DNA of 64,000 bases, from the NCBI GenBank assembly GCA_034002905.1, contig JAVEZQ010000002.1:174209-238208 (forward strand), in the 5' to 3' direction. The translations under genes and the position numbers were made by a program. Source of the stretch: UBA8914 sp034002905 (lineage in GTDB: Bacteria > Pseudomonadota > Alphaproteobacteria > UBA9219). Below the pieces are notes generated by a model. It saw only the letters and a program-made list of their open reading frames with translations, had not been told where the DNA came from and did not search any database. Position 1 is the first letter of the stretch; every line of letters begins with the position of its first letter. This document shows positions 53,894-63,373 of this stretch, one piece after another.

Positions 53894-54361
53894 TTAACCA
53901 GCCTGCACTTCTATTCGTTTGGTCTTGGCCTTCTCTTCGTCGAGCTTAGTCAACGTGACGTTGAGGACCCCTTTCTCAAACTTGGCCTCAATTTTTTCTG
54001 GATCAATATTGGACGGCATGCCCAGCTGCCGTGCAAACGACCCGCTTGAGCGCTCAATGATATGCCATTTATCACCTTTTTCTTCGCGCTCGACCTTTTT
54101 TTCACCACGTATCGACAGAACCCCGTCCTCAAATGTGACATCCACATCTTTTTCCGAAAGTCCAGGAAGCTCCGCATGAACGTGATAGGCCTTCTCATCC
54201 TCCTTCACGTCAATCTTGAACGAGCTTCCTGTTATGCCTTGCGGTGTAGCAGATAGAATATCGTCAAACACCTTATTCATCTGGCGCTGGAGTGCAAAAA
54301 ACGGGTCAACACCTTCGCTTAATCCACGCCCTGCCAGCGGAACCATCATGCGCCATGTCAT
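53894..54361 (-). CDS. Small heat-shock protein, Hsp20/alpha-crystallin family
   Basis: This ATP-independent holdase protects unfolding proteins. The 155 residues contain an N-terminal arm (PFFALQRQMNKVFDDIL), the alpha-crystallin domain (FKIDVKEDEKAYHVHAELPGLSEKDVDV, GVLSIRGEKK) and the closing FEKGVLNVTLTK. The start has a near-ideal ribosome-binding site, AAGGAGGA, which is itself predicted to be hidden in an RNA hairpin (see the leader feature). Own terminator downstream, so a monocistronic unit. Confidence 0.95.
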   Translation of the reverse strand: MTWRMMVPLAGRGLSEGVDPFFALQRQMNKVFDDILSATPQGITGSSFKIDVKEDEKAYHVHAELPGLSEKDVDVTFEDGVLSIRGEKKVEREEKGDKWHIIERSSGSFARQLGMPSNIDPEKIEAKFEKGVLNVTLTKLDEEKAKTKRIEVQAG

Positions 54362-54411
54362 CGTTTCCTCCTTATGTTGATCTTGTTGTCGAAAACAACT
54401 TACAAGAAAGA
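54362..54411 (-). promoter_or_regulatory. hsp20 leader, candidate RNA thermometer
   Basis: On the transcript, UCUUUCUU (54411-54404) can pair along its full 8 bases with the Shine-Dalgarno sequence AAGGAGGA (54373-54366), with two G-U wobbles. Between them lies an inner hairpin, GUUGU-loop-ACAAC. A weak helix closing over the ribosome-binding site is the hallmark of heat-opened RNA thermometers such as ROSE and fourU elements, known on small heat-shock genes in rhizobia. An alternative pairing, CUUGU with ACAAG, competes. Found by eye; no folding energy was computed. Confidence 0.5.
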
Positions 54412-54491
54412 TGTGGGAACAAAATTCCGGATTTAAAGGGGGAAATTATTTTTTTTGGGCCTTGAATGCCGCGAAAAAACCACCATATGGA

Positions 54492-54524
54492 AAAGCCCCC
54501 ATGTTCAAAGAACATAGGGGCTTA
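54492..54524 (-). terminator. Rho-independent terminator after satP
   Basis: Fourteen-base arms (54494-54507 and 54511-54524) with one mismatch and a 3-base loop lead, on the minus strand, into four T and a pyrimidine stretch. It lies 22 bases past the satP stop. Confidence 0.82.
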
Positions 54525-54546
54525 ATTATTCTAGTTACAAACAGCG

Positions 54547-55149
54547 TTAATGGCTTGCCTTCTTCTTTTTGGTTACATCAATTGGCCAAACAACCTTACC
54601 CGCAACCTCATTCATTACCTGAGCAAGCCCTGCATAAATAGCCAAAGATCCGCAGAGGATGCCTTCCCACCCAGCTACACGCGTGATGGTCTCGTTCCCC
54701 GTCGCATCGCCAAGGGCAAGCAGGAAGAAAAGCAGTGTTAATGTACCGAACACGTACTGCAAAGCACGGGTCAGGTGGAAAGTAGCCTTAAAGAGGATCA
54801 AGGTGAAAATACCCCACATGCTCAGGAACAGCGCCATGCCCATGTCTTTTTCCGGGGCAAGGACACCCAAATCCGTCTTGGGAAGCAGTATTAATCCAAC
54901 GAGAACAAGCCAAAACATACCATAACTCGTAAACGCCGTCGTCGCGAAAGTGTTCCCTTTCCGCCACTCCATGATCCCAGCGAGAATCTGAGCGAGCCCC
55001 CCATAAAAAATCCCCATTGCGAGGATCATTGAGTCAATAGGGAAAAAACCTGCATTATGAAAGTTCAAAAGAACCGTCGTCATGCCAAACCCTAAAAGGC
55101 CGAGCGGCGCTGGATTTGCTGTAGCGTCAATAATTTTGGTTTCAGTCAT
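54547..55149 (-). CDS. satP: Acetate/succinate uptake transporter, GPR1/FUN34/YaaH family
   Basis: This small inner-membrane carrier imports acetate or succinate. The 200 residues from 55149 (GGAG upstream) carry the family signature ANPAPLGLLGFGMTTVLLN and GIFYGGLAQILAGIMEWRKGN, and six hydrophobic helices. A short basic tail (TKKKKASH) ends the protein. It neighbours a beta-oxidation enzyme and may serve two-carbon use. The substrate is inferred from family. Confidence 0.93.
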   Translation of the reverse strand: MTETKIIDATANPAPLGLLGFGMTTVLLNFHNAGFFPIDSMILAMGIFYGGLAQILAGIMEWRKGNTFATTAFTSYGMFWLVLVGLILLPKTDLGVLAPEKDMGMALFLSMWGIFTLILFKATFHLTRALQYVFGTLTLLFFLLALGDATGNETITRVAGWEGILCGSLAIYAGLAQVMNEVAGKVVWPIDVTKKKKASH

Positions 55150-55287
55150 AGAAGGCTCCATAGAAGTTAAGATAACTAAAGGTGAGAATCAGAGTATGGA
55201 CATCCAAACTTCACCAATCAACTATATTGTTAGATTTTTTCATTTACATCCAGTGCAGCGCAACAAACTTCACAAAAGCATAAAAAA

Positions 55288-55794
55288 TCATATTAGTGAA
55301 GGTTTAGAAAATGACTTTTCGCGCTTACTGGAATGTGTATCGGCAGATCGCTGATAGTAAGCCAACTTGTCGTCTTCTCCAACCCGTATAAATCCCAGTT
55401 GCTCATAAAGCCGAGTGGCATAGTTCTGCAACAAGACATCTAGAAAGAACCTTTTCCCCTTGTTCTGCAGCTCGGCAAATATCTTTTCAAAAACCTGTGT
55501 GCCAATTCCCTTGTTTTGAAAATCGGGTTCAATGCAAAGGCGCCCAATGACGACTGTATCATTTGCTTTGTCTTCTCTAACACCAACATAGCCAACACGC
55601 TGACCTTTGAAAGATACAGCCCTCATACCTTCAGCATCAAAAAGTTCTCTGTGATAGACATCTTCGGCCTCTTCATCCCATGGTAGGCCCTGACGATCCG
55701 TGTGCTCTCGTATAACCTGTTTGCGTAAACGCTTAAAATCTTCAAAATCGCTTTCTTGAACTTCACTAAATGAAACATCTTTAGGGTCTATCAT
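55288..55794 (-). CDS. GNAT-family N-acetyltransferase
   Basis: This is an acetyl-CoA-dependent acetyltransferase of unknown target. The 168 residues have the GNAT core: VVIGRLCIEPDFQNKGIGTQVFEKI (motif A, Q/RxxGxG-like as QNKGIG) and NYATRLYEQLGFIRVGEDD (motif B). Nothing around it indicates a substrate. Confidence 0.88.
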   Translation of the reverse strand: MIDPKDVSFSEVQESDFEDFKRLRKQVIREHTDRQGLPWDEEAEDVYHRELFDAEGMRAVSFKGQRVGYVGVREDKANDTVVIGRLCIEPDFQNKGIGTQVFEKIFAELQNKGKRFFLDVLLQNYATRLYEQLGFIRVGEDDKLAYYQRSADTHSSKREKSFSKPSLI

Positions 55795-55851
55795 GTTTCT
55801 TTCCTTGCAGATAAGGGCCTAAATTTTTAGACATATAATGTTTCCTACAAT

Positions 55852-55888
55852 AAAAAACCCTCCACCTCAATGAGGTAGAGGGTTTTTT
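55852..55888. terminator. Rho-independent terminator upstream of the FadN-like stop, symmetric
   Basis: Arms of 17-18 bases (55852-55869 and 55871-55888, one mismatch) carry six A on the left and six T on the right, so it can act in both directions. It lies 13 bases past the stop of the minus-strand FadN-like gene, which is its main user. Confidence 0.87.
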
Positions 55889-55901
55889 GAACTCAAGAGC
55901 C

Positions 55902-58214
55902 TCAGTTCTTCAAAGGCTTGCCTTTCGCCAGCATGTGTTCAATGCGAGCAATAGATTCGGGCAGTTTAACAAGCTTGACGAAGACATCTCGTTCAGCAGC
56001 CATAATCTGCTGCTCCGAGACTTCACCACTCAGACCACCATTCTCGCCGCACAACACATCGGCCACCATCTTGCCAATCGTAACCTCGTGTGGCGAAGAT
56101 TTGACAGCCTCAAGGATCAGCTCGAGAGCTCCCTTTGCTGCAGGGCCGGGAAGTGTAATCTTGGCTTCCTCTGGTGCCTTATAGGATTGTGCCATCTCAA
56201 GAACACGGGCCTTGGCATCTGCAAGGAGACGTTCAATGTTCATAGTGATCTTGTCCGTTTTGCGGATCAAGCCCAACGCCTTGGCATCAGCGCCAGATGA
56301 AGAAGCCGTTGCCGTCATCAAAAGCTTGAACACGCGATTGATTGGCGGCACGCCGTCCACATCGCCCTCGGCAAAGGCACGGCAAAGCATTTGTGTGCAT
56401 CCGCCCCAACCGGGGATCAATCCGACATTGACTTCGACAAGACCAATGGCCAGTTCACAATAAGCCTGAACCGCCGAACAATGCAGCGTAATTTCACACC
56501 CGCCTCCCATAGCCGCACCAGATGGCGCAGCAACGGATGGGAACGGCGCAAAACGCAAAGCGCGATAAACCTCCTGCCCTTGTTTAATAAAGGTCTCGAT
56601 AGCACCATAGTTGCCCGCTTTGGCATCAGTAAGGAACTGCTCAAGGTTTGCGCCAACAGAGAAGTTACGACCTTCGTTAAAGACAACCAAACCTTTCCAT
56701 TTTCCCTTACCGTCGCCGATCAGCTCGATCGACTTATGTATCATTTGGAAGATTTCATTATTTAGGGCGTTAGCCTTGCTTGTGAACTCAAGACACAAAA
56801 CGCCATCACCAATATCCCACAGGCTAGCGGAGCCATTCTTTTCCACAGGCTGCGTGGCAAGCTTCAAGTCACTCAGGCTGATAACGCCGGCCGCACGCTC
56901 AATCGGTGCATAGGAGCCATCGAGCTGAAGAAACTCACGACGACCGCCTTGGATACGGTAAAAGGTCTTCCCGGCAGCTTTGGCCAAGAAAGCTGGAACA
57001 GGTCGCCCTTCACTCTTGAGCCGCGCTACAATCCAGTCCGCACCGAGCTTGTCCATTAATTCGAACGGCCCGAACTTCCAATTGTACCCAAGGCGCATAC
57101 CTTCATCGACCAATGTAACCGTCTGGACGGTCGCGGGGACAAGGTTAAAGGCATAAGAAAGCGTTTCTGACAACACGCGCCAAGCAAACTGACCGATCTT
57201 GTCCGTCGCTTCACACAGTGCGCGCAGATCTTTGCCAGCCGTATCAAGCGTCGAGATCACTGGCTTTTCAGACAGCGCATACTCACCCGTCTCCAAATTG
57301 ATCGATTCCTTAATCTTCTTGCCATCATCGGTCTTGGACATGCGGTAGTAGCCGCCCTTGCCTTTGCGGCCCGTATAGCCGTCGGCAATCATCTTAGCAA
57401 AAAGCTCGGGTTCTTGATAGATCCGGCGATATACGTCATTGGGGCCCAATGTGGACAACAGGCTCTTACCGATCAAGGGCATAAGGTCAAGACCGATCAA
57501 ATCGATCAGCCCAAACACACCCGTGCCGGGAATACCCATTGGCTTACCGCACACGGCATCCGCCTCTTCAACCGTCAAACCAAGATCCATCGCAGCATTG
57601 ACCGCAGACTGCAGCCAGAACATGCCAAGACGGTTAGCGATAAATCCCGGTGTGTCGTTACAAGGAACGACACCCTTGCCCAATGCGCGATCACAAAAAT
57701 CACTCATCAAGGCAATAGACTTTGCATCCGTCTTTGGTCCGGTAATCAATTCGAGCAGACGCATTACGCGCACGGGGTTAAAGAAGTGGGTAATCATGAA
57801 GTCTTTCGCAAAAGCTTCAGACTGCCCACGAATCAAATGCTCCAAGGGAATAGTCGACGTATTTGATGAAACAATCGTGCCGGGTGTGCGAATGGCATCA
57901 ACACGCTTATACAGATCTGCTTTGATCTTCAAATCTTCAAGAACTGCCTCAAGAACCCAATCACAATCCTTGATCTTCTCCAAATCATCCTCGGTATTGC
58001 CAACCTCGATAAACTGCGCCGCGCTGGGGTGCATAAAGGGTCCCTTTTTCATCTTCTCAATAGCAGCCTTGGCGAGCATATTGCGATCTTCCGCACCTTT
58101 GGGAACGATATCCAATAACAGAACGGGCTTTCCGGCATTGGCCACCTGAGCGGCAATCTGACTTCCCATAACGCCGGAACCAATAACGGCGACTTTACGG
58201 ATTTCTGCTGGCAT
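55902..58214 (-). CDS. FadN-like 3-hydroxyacyl-CoA dehydrogenase / enoyl-CoA hydratase
   Basis: This bifunctional enzyme carries out the middle two steps of fatty-acid beta-oxidation. The 770 residues place the dehydrogenase first (VIGSGVMGSQIAAQVANAG for NAD; ITHFFNPVRVM and DTPGFIANRLG for catalysis) and the crotonase domain last (NFSVGANLEQF; AMGGGCEITL and GLVEVNVGLIPGWGG holding both catalytic Glu). This is the FadN order, opposite to FadB/FadJ. Both active sites look intact. No thiolase or acyl-CoA dehydrogenase is adjacent, so partners must be elsewhere. Confidence 0.93.
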   Translation of the reverse strand: MPAEIRKVAVIGSGVMGSQIAAQVANAGKPVLLLDIVPKGAEDRNMLAKAAIEKMKKGPFMHPSAAQFIEVGNTEDDLEKIKDCDWVLEAVLEDLKIKADLYKRVDAIRTPGTIVSSNTSTIPLEHLIRGQSEAFAKDFMITHFFNPVRVMRLLELITGPKTDAKSIALMSDFCDRALGKGVVPCNDTPGFIANRLGMFWLQSAVNAAMDLGLTVEEADAVCGKPMGIPGTGVFGLIDLIGLDLMPLIGKSLLSTLGPNDVYRRIYQEPELFAKMIADGYTGRKGKGGYYRMSKTDDGKKIKESINLETGEYALSEKPVISTLDTAGKDLRALCEATDKIGQFAWRVLSETLSYAFNLVPATVQTVTLVDEGMRLGYNWKFGPFELMDKLGADWIVARLKSEGRPVPAFLAKAAGKTFYRIQGGRREFLQLDGSYAPIERAAGVISLSDLKLATQPVEKNGSASLWDIGDGVLCLEFTSKANALNNEIFQMIHKSIELIGDGKGKWKGLVVFNEGRNFSVGANLEQFLTDAKAGNYGAIETFIKQGQEVYRALRFAPFPSVAAPSGAAMGGGCEITLHCSAVQAYCELAIGLVEVNVGLIPGWGGCTQMLCRAFAEGDVDGVPPINRVFKLLMTATASSSGADAKALGLIRKTDKITMNIERLLADAKARVLEMAQSYKAPEEAKITLPGPAAKGALELILEAVKSSPHEVTIGKMVADVLCGENGGLSGEVSEQQIMAAERDVFVKLVKLPESIARIEHMLAKGKPLKN

Positions 58215-58448
58215 CTTTCATGCTCCTTAGAGTTTGATAACGAAAATCTTGCGAAAAGATCGTAAGAAAGGTGATCTTCTTATGCACCGTGAACGCTGAA
58301 AAAACAGTTAAACCTTCTCGAATTAAAGGAAATATGACTATATCGGCCCCAAAAATACATAATATCAAACTGTTGCAACTCTCTGAGCTCTCGCCTAACA
58401 TGGCGCTTGCCCATGATGGGCCCTATACCCAAGAGCACAGAGGACACA

Positions 58449-59468
58449 ATGAAAACCTATAATGTTGCAGTTGTTGGCGCAACCGGAGCTGTCGGCCAAG
58501 AAATGCTAAAAACATTAGCTGAACGCAATTTTCCCGTTAACAAGGTCACCGCGCTCGCCTCGAAAAACTCTGTGGGTAAAGAAGTCAGTTTCGGCGAAGA
58601 CAAAGTTCTGAAAATACAGAATTTGGACGATTATGATTTTAAAGAAACGGACATATGCCTGTCCTCAGCCGGAGCTAAAATATCTGAGGCTGTTGCCCCA
58701 CGTGCCGCGGCAGCTGGGTGTGTAACAATCGACAACACATCACACTTTCGGATGGACCCCGACGTCCCCCTCGTCGTACCAGAAGTTAATCCGCAAGCCA
58801 TCGCTGATTACAAAAAGAAAATGATCATTGCAAACCCAAATTGTTCTACAATACAGATGCTTGTAGCGCTCAAGCCACTACATGATATTGCGACGATTAA
58901 ACGTATTGTCGTTGCAACTTATCAAGCTGTTTCCGGTGCCGGTCGTGAAGCGATGGACGAATTGTTCACGCAAACCCGTTCCATTTTTGTGAACGATCCT
59001 TTGGTCAAGGAAATCTTCCGCAAGCAGATCGCCTTTAATGTCATTCCACAGATTGATGTCTTTATGGATGACGGCTCAACCAAGGAAGAATGGAAGATGA
59101 TTGTGGAAACGAAGAAAATCCTCGACCCGAAAATCAAAGTTACGGCGACCTGTGTACGCGTCCCCGTTTTTATCGGGCACAGCGAAGCGATAAATGTCGA
59201 GTTTGAAAGAGAAATTTCGGCAACCGAAGCGCGCACCGCCCTGAAAAAGGCGCCAGGGGTAACCGTTATCGATCATCACCATGAAGAAGGGTTTGTCACA
59301 CCGGTAGAATGTACGGGAGAGGATGCCACTTTTGTTAGCCGTATTCGAGAAGATATATCTGTTGAGAACGGCTTAAATATGTGGATCGTGAGCGATAATC
59401 TACGCAAAGGCGCAGCGCTCAATGCCGTCCAAATCGCCGAGCTATTGATCAAGGAGCATTTGGCATGA
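58449..59468 (+). CDS. asd: Aspartate-semialdehyde dehydrogenase
   Basis: Asd reduces aspartyl phosphate on the way to lysine, diaminopimelate, threonine and methionine. The 339 residues from 58449 (AGAGGA upstream) show VAVVGATGAVGQEML, the catalytic Cys in ANPNCSTIQMLVAL, YQAVSGAGREAMDEL, and the His in CVRVPVFIGHSEAINVEFE. Upstream in-frame Met codons lack support. The stop overlaps dapB by four bases (ATGA). Confidence 0.96.
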   Translation: MKTYNVAVVGATGAVGQEMLKTLAERNFPVNKVTALASKNSVGKEVSFGEDKVLKIQNLDDYDFKETDICLSSAGAKISEAVAPRAAAAGCVTIDNTSHFRMDPDVPLVVPEVNPQAIADYKKKMIIANPNCSTIQMLVALKPLHDIATIKRIVVATYQAVSGAGREAMDELFTQTRSIFVNDPLVKEIFRKQIAFNVIPQIDVFMDDGSTKEEWKMIVETKKILDPKIKVTATCVRVPVFIGHSEAINVEFEREISATEARTALKKAPGVTVIDHHHEEGFVTPVECTGEDATFVSRIREDISVENGLNMWIVSDNLRKGAALNAVQIAELLIKEHLA

Positions 59469-60217
59469 TCACAACTATTGGGATTATCGGTCTAATGGGA
59501 CGCATGGGACAATCCATCGCCTGCGTCGTTGATGAACACCCTAATGCCTCTTTGTCCTGTGGCCTTGTTCGAAAGCACTCATTGGTAGAAAGTAGAAGCG
59601 ATTTAAAAAATAATACGGCCATTCATCCGCAAGTTATTACCGATGATCCCTCATCTTTTTATCCCGAATGCGATGTTGTTATCGATTTTTCGCATGCAAC
59701 ATCCACAACAAACTATGCCAAACTTGCCGCGACATACAACAAACCATTTATGTCCGGAACAACAGGGTTACAACCGGAAGATCACGCTGCTCTTAAGGAA
59801 CTAAGCTCGACAATACCTATCTTATGGGCCTCAAATACAAGCCTGTCCCTTGTTGTGACCAAAAAGATCGTTCACATGACTTCCAATCTGCTGGCTCCCT
59901 ATGGGTATGATGTGTCCATCTTGGACAAACACCACAAATGGAAAAAAGATGCCCCCTCTGGAACGGCCATAACACTCGGCGAAGCCGTCAAATCTGGATG
60001 TGAGGACAGATGTGAACCAACCTATGCCTCTATGCGCGCAGGAACCATTATCGGCGAGCATGATGTCTTGTTCGCTGGGGCTGGAGAGTTTATTAACATC
60101 CAACACAAGGTCACGGATCGTCGTGTTTTTGCACATGGTGCCGTTGAGGCTGCACTTTGGCTCGCGGGACAAAAACCAGGGCTCTACACAATGGATGATG
60201 TACTAGGAATATCCTAG
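59465..60217 (+). CDS. dapB: 4-hydroxy-tetrahydrodipicolinate reductase
   Basis: DapB makes tetrahydrodipicolinate for diaminopimelate and lysine, thus for the cell wall. The 250 residues show IGIIGLMGRMGQSIA (nucleotide binding), DVVIDFSHA, MSGTTGLQPED, ANTSLSLVV with an inserted Ser-Thr variation, and the catalytic block LDKHHKWKKDAPSGTAITLGE. Coupled to asd. Confidence 0.95.
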   Translation: MITTIGIIGLMGRMGQSIACVVDEHPNASLSCGLVRKHSLVESRSDLKNNTAIHPQVITDDPSSFYPECDVVIDFSHATSTTNYAKLAATYNKPFMSGTTGLQPEDHAALKELSSTIPILWASNTSLSLVVTKKIVHMTSNLLAPYGYDVSILDKHHKWKKDAPSGTAITLGEAVKSGCEDRCEPTYASMRAGTIIGEHDVLFAGAGEFINIQHKVTDRRVFAHGAVEAALWLAGQKPGLYTMDDVLGIS

Positions 60218-60324
60218 AATCATGACCTTAGCATGGCGAGTTCACGCTTTTCATTCACAGCGAACCAGCATAAAATGAGTGGGAAGCAACTCTCGCCCAT
60301 TTTTCTTCCTGCAATGATCCAGAC

Positions 60325-61290
60325 ATGCCGTCATCCATCACCACCTTCATATCCTCGTTGATCGCCGCGCTGGGTTTCGGGGGCACAACAGAGGTGACTT
60401 ACCAAGGCTATGTCGAGGCCAGTTATGTTCTCGTCTCGCCACAAATCGGTGGAATATTAGAGAACCTCTCGATTAGCAAGGGCGATCGCATTACAAAGGA
60501 CACGCCGCTCTTTACGCTTGAGAGAGAGGCCCAACAAATCGCCTTGGACCGCGCGCGCTCTCAGGTGCGTGGGAGGAAAGCTACACTCGATGATCTAACA
60601 AAAGCCAAACGCGAACCGGAAATTCAGGCCTTGTTTGCCCAACGAGATCAAGCTGCCGCCGCATTTGATTTTGCAGGCGCAAACTGGAACCGCGACAAAA
60701 AACTTATCGCCACAAAAGCTATTAGCCAAGCCGAAGCCGATCGCAGTCGTACAAGCTATGAAAGCGCTCGCGCAAAGCTACAAGAAGCAGAAGCCGCACT
60801 TGCTACAGGCCGCCAAAGCATTGGACGCAATGATGCCATTCGCGCGGCTGAGGCCTCTTTAAGTATTGCCGAAAATGACGAAGCGAGCGCGCTCTGGGCC
60901 CTTGAACAAAAACAAATCAAGGCGCCTACGGAAGGATTAGTCTTTGATACCCTATACAAAAAAGGAGAATATATTCCAGCAGGGCAAGCCGTAATATCTC
61001 TTTTACCCCCAGAAAATATCAAGGTGCGTTTTTTTGTTCCCTCGCCGGATATCGAAGCCATTAAGATTGGTCAAAACGTTACACTTGAAACGACACAACA
61101 AAAAAAGAGCACCGCGAAAATAGTTTATGTTTCGCCGACAGCAGAATATTCTCCGCCCCAGCTTTTCAACCGCGATAATCGTGAAAAGTTGCTCTATATG
61201 ATAGAAGCGCAGCCCGAAAACTATGAACCAAGCTTACACCCCGGACAGCCCATTGACGTTTCGATCATAACGGATAAAAACAATGGTTGA
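60325..61290 (+). CDS. HlyD-family membrane fusion/adaptor protein (YbhG-like)
   Basis: This periplasmic adaptor links an ABC exporter to the outer membrane. The 321 residues have a short hydrophobic N terminus (ISSLIAALGF), a biotinyl-lipoyl-like half (YVLVSPQIGGILENLSISKGD), a long coiled-coil hairpin (about residues 75-190, Ala/Glu/Arg-rich), the second lipoyl half (IKAPTEGLVFDTLYKKGEYI) and a beta-barrel. It overlaps the ABC ATPase start by eight bases. Same order as ybhG-ybhF-ybhS. Confidence 0.88.
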   Translation: MPSSITTFISSLIAALGFGGTTEVTYQGYVEASYVLVSPQIGGILENLSISKGDRITKDTPLFTLEREAQQIALDRARSQVRGRKATLDDLTKAKREPEIQALFAQRDQAAAAFDFAGANWNRDKKLIATKAISQAEADRSRTSYESARAKLQEAEAALATGRQSIGRNDAIRAAEASLSIAENDEASALWALEQKQIKAPTEGLVFDTLYKKGEYIPAGQAVISLLPPENIKVRFFVPSPDIEAIKIGQNVTLETTQQKKSTAKIVYVSPTAEYSPPQLFNRDNREKLLYMIEAQPENYEPSLHPGQPIDVSIITDKNNG

Positions 61291-62227
61291 CGAAAATTTT
61301 GCCATTTCTGTTCAAGGACTGACAAAACGATACGGCACAAAAACTGTTGTACAGGGACTTTCGATAAATGTGCCAACCGGAACCATTTATGGTTTTTTAG
61401 GTCCAAACGGAACAGGAAAGACCACGACATTGCGCATGTTGTGCGGCCTTCTAACCCCAGACGAAGGGGAAGGCATTTGCCTTGGCTATGATTTACGCAA
61501 ACAAACAACGATGATTAAGAACCAGACCGGCTATATGCCGCAGAAGTTTGGCCTATACGATGACCTAACCCTTTATGAGAATCTGCTCTTCGTCGCAAGA
61601 CTTTATAATCTCACAGATCCGGAACTTACTGTAAAGCAAGCCATAGCGCGCCTTGGCATGTGCGACTACACCAACCATCTGGCCAGACATTTGTCTGGCG
61701 GGTGGCGTCAAAGGCTCGCGCTCGCAGCTTGCAGTTTACATAAACCTCGGCTCCTCCTTCTTGACGAACCGACCGCTGGGGTTGATCCCAAAGCCAGACG
61801 CGAGTTCTGGGATGAAATCCACAACTTTGCCGCAGACGGAGTAACTATACTCGTTAGTACGCATTATATGGACGAAGCCGAACGCTGTCACAATATAGGA
61901 TACTTGCTCAACGGTCGGCTTTTACTCCACGGCTCAACAACAGATGTCGTTCAACGCTCAGGTTTATCAACATGGCGAATCACAACAAGTGACGATAAAA
62001 TCATCAACGACATTCTGTCTTCTTTGCCTGAAATCGAGATGTTTACAAACTTTGGTGATAAAATACACGTTGTCGGTATGGATGTGCAAAAAATTGAACG
62101 AGCAATGGCTCCCGTTCTAATTGCGCACAACGCCAAGGCAGAGCGCGTGCAAGCCAGTTTAGAAGACGTCTTCATTCATACGATGCAAAAGCAAGGGCTC
62201 TCTTCCGCCACAAGGGAGGAGGCATGA
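61283..62227 (+). CDS. ABC-2 type transporter ATP-binding protein (YbhF-like)
   Basis: This is the energising subunit of an exporter. The 314 residues have Walker A as GPNGTGKTTTLRML, Q-loop near GYMPQKFGLYDDLT, signature HLSGGWRQRLALAAC, Walker B LLLLDEPTAGVDPKA and the switch His in VSTHYMDEAERC. A C-terminal DUF4162-like region follows. It overlaps the permease start by four bases. The substrate is unknown; multidrug or lipid export is possible. Confidence 0.93.
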   Translation: MVDENFAISVQGLTKRYGTKTVVQGLSINVPTGTIYGFLGPNGTGKTTTLRMLCGLLTPDEGEGICLGYDLRKQTTMIKNQTGYMPQKFGLYDDLTLYENLLFVARLYNLTDPELTVKQAIARLGMCDYTNHLARHLSGGWRQRLALAACSLHKPRLLLLDEPTAGVDPKARREFWDEIHNFAADGVTILVSTHYMDEAERCHNIGYLLNGRLLLHGSTTDVVQRSGLSTWRITTSDDKIINDILSSLPEIEMFTNFGDKIHVVGMDVQKIERAMAPVLIAHNAKAERVQASLEDVFIHTMQKQGLSSATREEA

Positions 62228-63363
62228 TCGAAAAGGTTCGCCATCATTATTTTTCGGGCAAGCGCATTTACGCAATGATTGCCAAGGAGTTTATTCAAAT
62301 ATGGCGTGATAGACCCACATTGGCTATGATTATGCTAATGCCAATTATGCAGCTTGTCCTTTTCGGTTTTGCTATAAACTCTGATCCGAAGCGCTTGCCT
62401 ACTGCCATTCTAGCTGCCGATAACTCGCCCTACACCCGCTCCCTCCTCTCCACACTTCAAAACACGGGCTATTTCAAAATAACGGCTACACCAGCCACAA
62501 TCCAAGAGGCCGAAGCCCTTATGGCACAGGGGAAGGTCCAGTTTATCCTGTCTATTCCCGAACATTTTACGCGCGATCTCTTACGGGGCGAGAAACCCAA
62601 CATCCTGATCGAATCCGATGCGACGGACCCTGTTGCAGTTTCAGGCGCTATTTCTTCCGTTCAGCGCCTGACACAAACAGCCCTGATCCATGATCTGAAA
62701 TCACGACCGCCGATGAACCCGCCTTTTGAGATTCGAATCCATAATCGTTATAATCCTGAAGGACTGACCGTCTATAACATTGTACCGGGCTTGCTTGCTG
62801 TCTTACTGAACATGGTTCTGGTCGCCCTTACTGCCGTGGCCATGGCCCGCGAACGGGAGCACGGAACACTTGAATGCCTACTCTCTACGCCCATCAAACC
62901 GATTGAAGTCATGCTTGGCAAGATTGCTCCCTTTATCATCATAGCCTACATTCAAATGACCGTAATTCTACTGGCGTCATGGCTTATTTTTAATGTGCCA
63001 ATTTTGGGCAATCTGCTTTTACTTTATCTTTCTCTTAGCGTCTATATTGCAGCTAATCTGGCAATTGGGTTTACAATTTCGACCTTTGCACGCGATCAGC
63101 TTCAGGCGATGCAGTCAGCCTTTTTCTACTTCCTTCCTTCAATGCTTCTTTCGGGGTTCATCTACCCATTTCGCGGAATGCCAGAATGGGCACAATATAT
63201 CGGCAACGCTTTTCCTATCACTCATGCGCTTCGCATCATTCGTGGTATAATCCTGAAAGGCTCATCACTCGCCGATATCATGCCGCACCTGTGGCCCATG
63301 GCGGTTATCTTGTTTATTGTTTCACTTCTTGCCATGAAACGCTACAAGGAAACCATTGATTAG
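62224..63363 (+). CDS. ABC-2 type transporter permease (YbhS/YbhR-like)
   Basis: This is the membrane subunit of the exporter. The 379 residues have one N-terminal helix (about 30-50), a large extracytoplasmic domain and five helices in the second half (VVYNIVPGLLAVLLNMVLVALTAVAMAREREHGTLECLL spans the first of these and its coupling helix). The closing family motif FPITHALRIIRGIILKG is present. Only one permease gene is present, so it probably works as a homodimer, unlike the ybhS-ybhR pair. Confidence 0.9.
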   Translation: MIEKVRHHYFSGKRIYAMIAKEFIQIWRDRPTLAMIMLMPIMQLVLFGFAINSDPKRLPTAILAADNSPYTRSLLSTLQNTGYFKITATPATIQEAEALMAQGKVQFILSIPEHFTRDLLRGEKPNILIESDATDPVAVSGAISSVQRLTQTALIHDLKSRPPMNPPFEIRIHNRYNPEGLTVYNIVPGLLAVLLNMVLVALTAVAMAREREHGTLECLLSTPIKPIEVMLGKIAPFIIIAYIQMTVILLASWLIFNVPILGNLLLLYLSLSVYIAANLAIGFTISTFARDQLQAMQSAFFYFLPSMLLSGFIYPFRGMPEWAQYIGNAFPITHALRIIRGIILKGSSLADIMPHLWPMAVILFIVSLLAMKRYKETID

Positions 63364-63373
63364 GAATTTTAAG

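Noticed and set aside
55196..55354. Possible 52-residue plus-strand peptide between satP and the acetyltransferase gene
   Set aside because: A weak ribosome-binding site is present, but half of the frame is antisense to the acetyltransferase 3' end and no conservation can be judged.
57439..58149. Plus-strand open frame of 236 residues inside the FadN-like gene
   Set aside because: It is antisense to the NAD-binding dehydrogenase domain, with no family resemblance.
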